Below, in pieces: positions 53,350 to 64,000 of a DNA stretch of 64,000 bases. Each line of letters starts with the position of its first letter. The first letter of the stretch is position 1. Where the stretch lies: the NCBI GenBank assembly GCA_026168455.1, contig CM047427.1, forward strand, positions 14,413,505 through 14,477,504, read 5' to 3'. The notes beneath the pieces are model-generated. The model made no database searches. It saw nothing but the letters and a program-made list of their open reading frames with translations, and was not told the DNA's origin. The DNA is from Theocolax elegans (taxonomy: Eukaryota; Arthropoda; Insecta; Hymenoptera; Cerocephalidae). The position numbers were made by a program, and so were the translations under genes.

Positions 53350-56300
53350 ATATGCGCGTTATACGTGGAGAGGGGAAAACCAGGATGAGGATGTTTTGTA
53401 CAGTGGTTTCCTCGACTATAAAAACGGTTATGTACACGATAGAAATGTGGATTCCTGCGATTTATGTAATTAAAAATGTTTAATTAAACAACAATTTTGA
53501 AATAAATAAAAACACTATGTAACTCTTATTAGCCTTTAGATAACTACTTTTAACCTTGAGAGTAATTTGCTTTTTTTGATAAATATATGAGTTTTATTAT
53601 GACAATTTGTAACTAGCATTTATATCGAAAAAAATAATTTTTTTTACTACAAATAAAGATAGATGTATAATTGCCCATCCGAAAATATTCCAGAAATGCA
53701 TCAAAATCTATAGCCATGTAATTTGTATAAATTCCCTATACGCTTAGGTTCGTAAAGTTATTTTGTGTAATATAATTCGCCATACTGTAATATTTGCGAG
53801 AAATTTCTAGCTTTCCCGGTCTAGCAACAAATTATTCAAAGATAGATAGAACGCAATAATTGGTTTAAAATAGTAGGATTATGCAAAGTAGACTAAAACC
53901 TGGTAAATTAAATTGATTTACCAATTCCTAACATCACGCAAATTGAACAATATGAATTTGAGTTTCGGGTAATCGAATAACAAATTGCCGTAGATAATAA
54001 ACAACTTCAATTGCAACATAAATCTAAATAGCACCCGCAGAAATAAAAGTGGGAAAAAAGTGAAGAATTTACATATTTCGCGACAACCAATAAATAACGA
54101 TAGCTTATAACGATCAGACGAATATAGCCAACCAAAATAATTGAACTGTGTCAACGTTGACAACGCGTGATCTGGTATCGATTCCAATAGAAAACAAGGT
54201 TCATTATCCAAAGGGAATCAATTCCCTTCAAATAATATATCTGGACGTACAAAAAGTCGTATCATCAATTACAACATGGCAAAATTACGGGGTTTTTTCG
54301 CAATCCAGATTGCAAATAGCTCTATTATAATCCAAGTGGTGCATTACCGAGAGACAATCTAAATTAGAAAAACAGCACCTTCGTCTCTCGATCAGGTATA
54401 ATGTCGCGAGTCGATCGTAAAACATTTTCTCAATATTTATGGGCTACTTTCGCGAAATTCTTTCGTGATAGCTCTATTTACGATCGTAATTTTAATTCGG
54501 CCGCATTAAGAGCTCTACCCTACGAAAATTGGGCACTCTCTACTTTTCTTTCTTTCCTCTATTTAATGGACAAGTGAAAGTCGACGAAATGTGATGGACA
54601 GGATTTTCCTCCGATATTATCGGATTACGTAAATGAAACCAAGGCTCGTACATTTAGAAACTAAATTGGCAAGGTGATATTTATATACCACCTTATTGTT
54701 TGCTATCGATTTTCGTTTCGTGATACTCTAGTAGAAATTGAGCATTGTGCAGTGAATTAATTACAGCTTTACTGGCAATTTTTGGTCAAATGGTCAGGTT
54801 TTGGCCAAAAACTGTTTCATAAAAGTTTTTCACAGCGAATGCGCATTTGAATATCGATCGGTATTTGGTTGTGACAAAAACTAATCGAAAAAACCGAGTA
54901 TTCGGTAATGGTTGTAAGTATAGAGGTTATAACCGCTTGGTTTATTATTTAACCGCATTACTGACATACGTTACTCGAAGCCAGGCAACCGTTGTAAGCC
55001 ATGAAATTACCTCTCTCTTACTCTAGACCAAGTATTTACAAATCCATCAATAGTTCCATACTTCGCTCAATTAATTATTCCAGCACTCTAAGCGAAATGT
55101 ATTACGTCAAAATAATAATTTAGTAACAACGCATTAAGGTCTTTAATTTAACGTATCCTGAACAATAAAAACGTCTTTACAAAGAAACACACGAGAAACA
55201 AAAAAAAAAAAAGGAGAAACAACACATGTTCCAATTCCAGCGTCCTTAAAAGTCACGTAAGTTACCAAGAAAAAAAGTAATTAATTTTCCTCGACGGGCA
55301 ATTGTTTTCGATCGGAAAGTCAAAGGATACAAAAAGAAGGAGGAACAAAATAAAATGTTTGGTAAAGCTGATCTTTGCACGCGCGTGAAAAGGTAAAAAC
55401 TCGCCGGGACTATCTTGAACAAAGGATGGATAGTCTTATGTATTTTTTTTTCACGGGTTATACGATTGCGCTTCTCTTTGATGCCTCGTTGTTTCTCTCG
55501 CTTGCGCTTGCGCGCATGTAATTGTCTTCTGGAAAAGGAATAATTGGCTCGCGTGCGTAGCCACCTCGACAGCGATACTTAGAATCGGACGCGTCCCTCG
55601 TGCGCGACGGCTTTCGATTACGGTCGGCTAAGTGGTTTACCCTATTATAGGAGTGACGCTTCTAATGAGTGTGACGTTACTTTCCGAGTGAGAGAGGAAG
55701 ATGGCAACATCGTATATGCTTCTTTGACTGTTTTTATCTTTAATACGGATACACTCGGATTCAGGTTGAGTAACGAATCTACCTTTTTTCCGCGCTCACT
55801 AGATATGCACATGCGATTGTCACGGTTAATCGCTCCTAACAGTCAATTTTCGTAGAGCGAATTTTTTTCCTCTTTGATTTTTTAAGAGTAACATTATTTC
55901 AGTACGTGTTTCTTAACTACACTGAATATTCTAGTTTACCGAGTATTATGCTACTTCAAATGCAATATATACATTTATTTGTAAAATCAATTTTATTAGT
56001 AATTCATATACGTTATTTTTCGAATAAAAATAATTGTTTTTATTGCATATTGTTGCACGATAGAGTATTGAAAATCGTTATTAATCAAATTTTATAGTAT
56101 GACGCAGATTCTCAATTTCTGGATTTTTACTTTTTAAAACTTATCCTGAAAAAGAAGAAATTCCAAAATTATAATCGTCGATGAAATTGAGAGCGGCTAA
56201 AAATTATCTATTAAAATTCTTAATTATTATTCGAAAACTTGAGCAATGTAGCATTACGATTATAACGACATTTTCTCGGTAAATGCGCATGATCGAAATA

Positions 56301-59300
56301 TTCGATTATACAATGGATAATATTCCCATACACGTAAATCATCATCGACAAAGCAAAGCCAGAAGGTCATAATGCATTTGAAATCGGACATCCGTCGATT
56401 ATGGTAACGCGTTAAACGCATCTATACGTGTACATGTGTGACTGTGTGCGCCCATACGCATAGGTATAGTCGATGAAAATTCACAGTATTAAGCAACGAG
56501 TGAACTTGGGACAACAGGGAAAACAAAAAATAAAAATCTATCGCAATTGGTACGTCCGTCGATATTTATTTATCGCGGTGAAACGGGGTTGCGCCAGCCA
56601 ATTAGGGATGTTGGTTTGTAAATAAGCTTCGATGTATCTCGAGCACGATGCAGCCATTTGCATTTTTGTGGTTTATGGAATTTTAATTAAACGTAATTTA
56701 TGCGAAAGGTAATGCACACGTTTTTATTTGCCAGGAGAAATTCATGCATTCATCCGAGAATCCCAATAGAGCACGTTAGTACAAGTGAATTTGCTTCAAA
56801 CTTTTTTCTTTTACTGACGTTTCTTTTATTGCATTGTGGTAAATATGTTAATTTTCACCGTATCTCGGTACTGTATCTTATTGATAATAATGCACGTACT
56901 TTTAATATATTAATTCTTAATAACAGTTTTTCATATACACGTACATCGTAAAATATATATCAATTCGCACGTTAAAACATAATGGCAAACGTATTAGTTG
57001 AAAGCATTCGAGTTATCTGGAAATTCGATGAATCATCGAATTCAAACAAAATGCATCACAATATGAAAGAATTTGGTTGAAAATTCATGCAACGTAACTT
57101 AACATACAAATTTGTATTTCAAACACTACGTTATTCATATTTTTCTAGTATGTATTGAAACACGCAATCTACGTAAATATGCACAAAATCTATGTCAAAC
57201 GTCACTTATACTTATCAAAGGATATTAAACAATGCGATTATTAAGGGAAAAATCGATGAAAATATTAAGGAGAATTATACTTTAAAATATAATTCAAAAT
57301 TTAGCATTAAATTAAAATGTAATATCGCAAGATTGTCGGATTTGTTCCGGGAAAACTAAAGTCAAATGAGTTATACGCAAATCACGTGCGAAAACCTCGT
57401 GAATTAAGTTTCAACTTCTCGGTATAACGAAATGAGAATTCAAAAATCACGCATTTTCGAGTGAGATTTAAATGCCCATAAATCACTTCTTTAATTAAAT
57501 ATTATATAGCTTTCTTTTTCGGTTGAGGGCATATATTCAGCTCAGTGCAACACTTGTAATTTAAAAAAATACTTTCACCTCTAATTTAATTTTCAAGCAT
57601 AAATATCGAATAATCTATATGTATCAAATTTTTTTTCCCACAAACATCTATATATATCTACATATATCGACAATAGTAATCCGCACCTTCGGATCCAGAA
57701 GAATGTTTAGCCGCACTTTGATGGCTTCATTTAATAAAAGTCTCTCGTGTATTACGGATTAATGCCCCTAGACTTACGCAAGCTAAAGAGAAATATCACA
57801 CTTTACTACACACGCATGGTTATGCTTACGAATAATTCACGAGTCGACTCCGAGTGCAGGGCGAATAATCCATAGGTTCGACCATGGTGACGTAAAATCA
57901 TTTTAGATCGTAAAATCTAAAATTACTCTTATCTAAATGAATTTTATAAATATGCGTTTATTTCATTTTTTTTGTAATTTCGTAAACTGTATTATTAAAT
58001 TACTTATTAATATTTGTACAAAGATATTAAAGCATATATATCAATATAGTTTTTAGTACTTAAAACTAATTTTTTCTTTTTGCAAATTATAATAGATATT
58101 TTTTATAAATACGGGTTAACAAATAAAATAAAATACATATATTGTATTATCTCAAATTTATTTTAATGTAAACATGTAAGCGAATTAAAATTCATCAAAT
58201 ATTTTGCAGAACATTACAATAATTTACAAATCGTAACTAACTGCAATAGTCCGACATATTTTACTGTAATTTACTGTAATTGCAACATTCGTTATCGCAA
58301 CAATGCAGCGCGAATCATTAATAATTTTAAGATAAGCATTTCATTGTTTTTAATAACGTTTGATTAAATCAAAATTGTTTAACTAAAAGGGAAGAACAAT
58401 TTAAAAAAAATTAAAATAAATTCGATTAACCTACACGTTTGCAACCATACGATATGACAATATTCTGGAAAACTTCGACGATTAAAATAATATTAATTTT
58501 CAGGTAAAACGATCAATTCGAATAAAACATTGAAAAGCTCGTATCCAATATTTATAAGAAACCACAGAAGAATAATTGTTCGTAATTGTAGTTCGATTAA
58601 AGTTAAGTTAAAAGTCGAACGCGATCAAAAAGTTCGTTCAAACGCAAAATTCGCCCAAGCGAGCGTTCATAGCTGTACAATGAAATCAATAAATCTGCCT
58701 TAGAAAATGTTTAATAACTGGACTTTCTCTCTTTCTTTTGTATGGCAATTAATGAAATCGTAGACAACAACGCGCAAAGTAATTTCGCGGTACGAGGGCA
58801 AAAAGCTCCTGCGGCTCCTTTAATTTACGTTCTCATAAAATTAACGCCGAGTCATTCGTGCGAACCAAATAAAAGCCTGCGCGAAAACCGATTGCACATC
58901 TGCCGCAATGGCTATAATTAAGTCGGTAACCCCGGAATTTCTAAGTACAACTCGACTACATTGTTAACTTAGTGTTTTAGATCCTCGTATTTAAAGGATT
59001 TTTCACCTTACGATGTCACTCTCTATACTACTATAAACTGTATGCATGATCTAAACAACATTAATATCAATTTTAATTATTTAGTTATTTTCGGAATATC
59101 TATTAGAAATACAAATATATTATTGGTTTTAAACGAGGAGTACTCTGATTTTCTGTTTATTGACAATCTATCACTCTTTGCAAGATCGAATTAATTACAA
59201 TCGTGTATTTAACAATTGCTTTGAAAATGATGTAGTATCGTTTTACGGATTAGAATGTTTTAGATAAATCAAACTGATTAACACATATAATTAATTCAAA

Positions 59301-59653
59301 CTTTACAAAAAGGTAGAACATAACTCAAAATTACGAAAACATAATTAAAACTTGATGTTTGCTACTTCGTAAAATTTAAATTTGTTTTCATAAAGAGTAT
59401 TCTTATTTTATAAAACAAAAACTTTTCAGAATGTATTTATTTTTTCGTCAATATTTAACTCTCGATCAAACTCAAACAAAATTACGAAAATAATATGGTA
59501 AGTAAAAAATTAATTTTCTTTGTATTATGTAAATAATAATAAAAATATCAAAATTTAGTATTTTAGACAATTTATTTCTTTCTCATGTTAGTTTAACATT
59601 ACCATAAAGGACATTGATAATTTAGAAGCCATTAAATCTGAAAATTACATTAC

Positions 59654-59662
59654 ATAATAATA

Positions 59663-59696
<34 letters not shown>
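59654..59696. repeat. (ATA)n/(TAA)n microsatellite
   Basis: Trinucleotide array with one interruption. It produces a poly-Ile run in a spurious minus-strand frame. Confidence 0.95.
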
Positions 59697-59698
<2 letters not shown>

Positions 59699-60710
59699 AA
59701 TTAAATATACTTTTATATAAAATACCATTTCTTAACGTATTCGAACTCGTAAAAGTAATTAAATTATAATTAAGAGCAAATAAATTTAGTGCATTAATTT
59801 GTGATCTTTTTTTATACCACGATATATGCATATACGAAGATGTTCAATTAAATTAAGCCAAGCTCGACTGCTTATATAGAAAATTTACTTGGTTTTATCC
59901 ATCTGACCTATTTATTGATATATTTATTAAATCAAATGGGTGGGCTCATCTACGTTGGGTAAAATGCTTTTAAAATTTCATGCATTCTTTTAAGACATAT
60001 AGATTTTTTGGGTATATACTTTTCTTTCTTTTTTAAGCTACGTATCGTTTTGTAATTGAAGTTTTTTTATCATCAAGTAACAAATTATGAAATTAAAAGA
60101 AATTTGATTCGGGTAATCTTATTTTTATCACAAATATATTTAATTCATGATATTTTTAATGAAGCTAATTAACGTGTTTTAACTATAAGATTATATTGTT
60201 ATTTTTACATTGTTAGTCGATGCCGCATTTATTTAAATTTCATAAAATTATATTTAAAAAAAGAGAGTAAAGTCAAATTAATCTAACGACTTCTATACGA
60301 TTTCAGAATGAAATTACCTGAAATAATAACTTACCGTACATGTCTTAGTGAAGTTTTAACTGCGTTATAATAGAAATTAAAGGTAACGAAACGTGACGTG
60401 AGTTTGCAAATGTTTTGATGAGCTGTTATACGAAAATCGGTAGAAACAGACGATAATGAAAATACGCAATTTATATATACGTATCTTTTTTACGCTCGCC
60501 AACTTTTCAGACGTGTATATAAAGGTATATATACATGTATACACAAGAAGACACGGTTTGTTGCATCAACGATTGTTAGCCGCAATTTTGCAGAAATTCC
60601 TCTATCGTTTCAATTAAATTTTTTTTAAACTCACGATTGTGCTTTGCACTACAGAAAAAGCGCATTACCGTGTCTGCATCGTAATAATTGTATCAGGATG
60701 ACGCGACGAT

Positions 60711-60736
60711 ACTTACCTGAAACAGAAAAAAGGAAG
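60711..60736 (-). promoter_or_regulatory. Candidate recursive-splicing (ratchet) site: fused 3' and 5' splice sites
   Basis: The minus strand reads cctttttt then ctgtttcag/GTAAGTATC, with the junction between 60717 and 60716. A pyrimidine-rich tract and CAG acceptor are followed with no exon bases by a perfect GTAAGT donor. In Drosophila such AG/GT ratchet points let very long introns be removed in steps. The site lies about 28.4 kb upstream of the 32294 acceptor and on the same strand as the Ig gene. That is the expected place and orientation if this is its long upstream intron. An alternative reading is the acceptor of a 382-bp non-coding exon ending at 60335, where a second GTAAGT donor occurs. 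Confidence 0.6.
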
Positions 60737-62023
60737 TGTATATAATTAGTAAAACTCGATAAAAACCGAATGTACACGCATTTTGCATTTATTATTTCAA
60801 ACTGACGATAGATAATGTATATATATTGTAATTGGCGTAATTTCGGTAGATATATTTTTTTATCTAATTAGAACTAATAGTTCTTTTTTTTCCAGAAAGT
60901 ATGGGTATTGATGTTTTATTCATTCATAAATGATTATTCACATATGCATAAAAATAATATTTCGTGACATAACGTTATTCTTAGATTTAGTGTATGTCGA
61001 TGAACAAAACTGAATTGTAACAAAAACCCATGACATAATAGTACTGATAAAGAGAAAAAGCAAAACTTCTCCCTACTTTCGTTGCATGCCTCACTTATTT
61101 ATGCTGAACTAAAAGTTTGGGAAGTGTTGAATAATATTTACAATTATATAGCCTCACGGTCAGAGTTTGGCTAACAGAAAAACTTGGGTGAATCTATTTT
61201 TATTGCACCGAATGCTCAGTAACTTATTAGAATCTAACAAGTCATCAATTTCATAATAATATATTATTTGATATTTCTCAGTTACTTTATTAAAATAACG
61301 TAAACATGCAGACTAAAATGCAATTTTTAATTAATAATGTTTATGCTTTTATTTTTGATTAAATGAAAAAAAACAAAACGGCGCTAACAAATCTGTGTTC
61401 AAGATTTTTTTTTTTTATTATTTTTAATATAATAGATTAAATAGTTTGAATTAGAAATTACTTTACTAGTTAGAAAAGGTAGTATAATTGGTGTAATGAA
61501 CGATTAATCTTAGATAATAAACTTATAAAAATATTATTTTTCATAAATATTAAATTTAAAATTTAGTGCAATCATAAATTATAGATTTTTTAGGTAGACC
61601 ACGCTTCGTCAATTATGTTAAGTCAATATTAAATTAGAAAATACAAATCAAACGGTACCTGAAAATATAAAAAAATCAAAATGATTAAAATCGGTCCTTA
61701 ATACTTTAATTCAAACAAAATGTAATCGTTTAGCTTAAATAACACGTAACCTTGGAAATATTATCGAATCATTAGCTTACCAAACTCTAGTTAAATAATT
61801 ACCTTGACCATATATAATCATATAAATTTCATATTCACGGTATATTATAATTTTGAAAAAAAAACTCAAGCCTAATTCGGGATGTCGAAGAAGAAGAAGA
61901 AACACAGCGAGAGCAAAGTAAATATAAAAGATAAATAAATAACGAGGTAACCGGAGTTAATGGAACTCGATCCGACAGACAGAGAAAGTGAAATCCCCAG
62001 AGAAGATGCAAAGCCAGCTTAAT

Positions 62024-62039
62024 GGGGGGTGGGGGGGGG
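62024..62039 (+). repeat. G-rich tract G6-T-G9
   Basis: Two G runs separated by one T, with quadruplex potential. Confidence 0.9.
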
Positions 62040-62364
62040 TCTCTCATCTCTCTTGCTCTAAAGGGAGGTATCCTTCGATCCTATCGCGCCAGACTTACTA
62101 ATTGCGTCGACGAAGCCCGAGATGCTAAATAAAAGAAGGAGCAAACGCCAACAGGATCCCAACGTTCGAACGGGAGCAAAAAAGAGGAGGTAAAAGAAAA
62201 AAGGGTAACCGATACACCTTACCGGATGGAAAGAACGACGGATAACAATGAGGATGGAAAAGGGCATTACATCCTTGGACTTTTGCATGAGGTCAATTAT
62301 TACCGCGCTCCACGTATACGTACATATTCTTTGGGATGTTCTTTTATATACCTTCTATGTTGCC

Positions 62365-62382
62365 TCTTCTTCTTCTTCTTCT
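62365..62382. repeat. (CTT)6 microsatellite
   Basis: Trinucleotide run of six units. Confidence 0.9.
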
Positions 62383-64000
62383 TTTTTTCTAATTAATTAA
62401 TGGATGTGCGGTCAGGAAATAGACCAAGACTATTATTGATCATCGATATTGAATTTGCATTGTGCAAGCGGGTGGACTGAAAAGTCCAGGAAAAGGTAAT
62501 TTTACATGTTTTGTTGAGCCGCTGAATGACCGTTTTCTTCAGTGCTTTTGTTAAATATTACAATAATATCAAACGCCGTTACCGAGAAATCATTCAAATT
62601 AACTGTTACGTGGTCATCATTTTTTCAGTATTTATGTTTAAAGTCTGGTTATTTTTCATAATTTTATAGAAATAATGCTTCGTATTAAACTGATTTTAAA
62701 TTACTTTTTTTATTATATTTTTACGCACAACTTTTTTAGTTAACATTACTTCCTTTTACGAAATGCATATTTTTAAAATTGAAAAATCATAAATGAAACA
62801 TAGAAACCGGTATAAAAATTTAATTAGAATTGTTAGAAAAAATTATATATAGTATGCTATTATTCGCTCGATCTCAAAAATTATCGGCTCGATATATAAT
62901 AAATTACTCAATAATACTTGTGCAGTGAGTGCTCAAAATAGTAGTATGAAATTAAAATTAACATCAATGATGAAATTGCCAACTTTTATATTTTTGCCGA
63001 AGATTTATCGGGTTTATATTTAAAAAACAATACTAATCTAACGTTTAAAGGATGGCTCTTCAAATAAAATGTATGGATAGATCAAATAACGTGGATTTTA
63101 TCTCTACATCAGAGTTATAAATGTTTATAAGTAAAAGAGAACAAAGTTTTATAAATTATTTCCCAACGCAAGTCGAAGCTAAAGTTTAAAATCTATTTCG
63201 CTTTCCGAGCGACGCGAGGGAAGAATATACCATACGCTATAATTAAATATTACTTATAGATCAGAAATCCTAAGAATTTGAAATTGCAGAGGTCGAGTTT
63301 GAGCAAGTGAGGATGGTAAAAGCGAATAAAAGCAACACCTTATCATTGCATTCCAGCGAAAGCGCATATCAATCACAGTTGCAGAGCGAAGACAGGCCGC
63401 AACTTTTCTGCCTATTACAGTGAAATCGGCTAACGTCCGGCAACCCTGAAGGATCGATAAGTTCAAGTAATACGACGATTCCGCGAAGTCGATTAGAGAG
63501 TTGCGCCCGTTGCGCGGAATCGATCGACGCTTGGCCCTTTTTTCCCTTCTTTTCTATACTTTTAGACTTTTTGTCAGGATTTCGTATTTCTCGACAGCTA
63601 CGCGGAACACCTCGTGTTGTATACCTCTTGGGATTGACACTTTCCTCACGACGAAATATTTCCAATTGCCTTTTTCATTAATTGCCCATTGTTTCACAAG
63701 TGTGTGAACATCTTTCTTTATTTCTCCGGTTTTACTTTTCTCGTTCAACTATTGTTAGAGTCATCGACAGGTGGTAAATTTTCGAGAGTTGAGAAACACA
63801 CGAGAGCTTGATATTGACGTTTAATTATAACTAAATTGATATTGGCGCTTGTAACTAACAGGTTTTGGAACAAAACCTGCGGTGTTCATTAAAATTATTA
63901 ATCTATACGCGAAATCTCTTTAACGAATTACAACGATTTTACAATTTACACTCTGATAATTGCAGACGCGATCGTTTCTCGCAATTTTTGTAACAACCAA

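Larger units (their letters stand above)
32295..64000. other. Long non-coding region upstream of the Ig exons (probably intron and/or 5' region)
   Basis: There is no coding exon I can support in these 31.7 kb on either strand. Because the exon ending at 32294 begins inside an Ig domain, at least one coding exon must lie upstream of it. No half-Ig exon with Cys and Trp and a phase-1 donor was recognised here, so this is most simply a second very long intron. The region holds tRNA-like sequence (32.7 and 34.9 kb), an inverted-repeat element (34.1-35.2 kb), a foldback (41.3 kb), a promoter-like pocket (37.1 kb), microsatellites, short GC-rich pockets (39.0-39.5, 40.7-41.0, 47.4-47.6, 51.05-51.9, 55.4-55.7, 61.9-62.3 and 63.5-63.7 kb) and a ratchet-type splice motif at 60.7 kb. 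Short exons of other genes cannot be excluded. Confidence 0.55.

Noticed and set aside
60311..60330. Minus-strand TTATTTCAG/GTAATT near the strong ratchet motif
   Set aside because: Weak pyrimidine tract and a non-consensus donor. Probably chance.
61640..61672. Minus-strand acceptor fused to GTACCG (junction 61659/61658)
   Set aside because: The pyrimidine tract and CAG are good, but GTACCG is a poor donor, so it does not qualify as a ratchet point. No exon follows.
63369..63665. 98-codon minus-strand frame in a GC-richer pocket
   Set aside because: No signature recognised, no good splice sites at its ends, and overlapping frames on both strands are equally open.

Overview
The window looks like one piece of a long, intron-rich insect nuclear gene, not a gene-dense region. 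The base composition is strongly A+T rich, CpG dinucleotides are not depleted, GA/CT microsatellites are frequent, GC-richer pockets are scattered through AT-rich sequence, and there is no dense transposon load. Together these suggest an insect, and a bee, wasp or ant is my best guess. The order is an inference, because no diagnostic gene is present.

Only two coding segments can be supported, both on the minus strand. They are exons of one immunoglobulin-superfamily receptor or adhesion protein. The upstream exon (32113-32294) encodes the second half of an Ig domain, with the D-A-G-x-Y-x-C signature. It ends in phase 1 at a GTAAG donor. The next exon (6524-6740) starts with the matching two bases, which rebuild a Gly codon. 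It encodes the first half of the following Ig domain, with its Cys and Trp, and ends in phase 2 at a GTCAGT donor. The intron between them is about 25.4 kb. The layout recalls Ig domains 2-3 of the IL-1 receptor/IL1RAPL family, but this is recognition from memory and not a search result. The signal peptide, remaining Ig halves, transmembrane segment and any cytoplasmic domain were not found and probably lie outside the window, or in small exons I cannot recognise.

Layout: 1-6523 is intron 3' of the second exon. 6741-32112 is the large intron, with a foldback repeat at 8.5-9.0 kb, a diverged inverted partner at 31.6-31.8 kb and a GC-rich palindrome at 20.06 kb. 32295-64000 is upstream non-coding sequence, presumably another very long intron or 5' region. 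It holds a tRNA-derived SINE-like piece, a 1.1-kb inverted-repeat element, a second degenerate foldback, a promoter-like pocket at 37.1 kb and a near-perfect zero-length-exon splice motif at 60.7 kb.

The most interesting signal is that motif at 60717/60716. A polypyrimidine tract and a 3' splice site are fused directly to a consensus 5' splice site on the strand of the Ig gene. This is the hallmark of a recursive-splicing ratchet point. I saw no convincing bacterial-type system, CRISPR array, intact tRNA or rRNA, or intact transposase. Most open frames of 60-150 codons are microsatellite or AT-rich noise.
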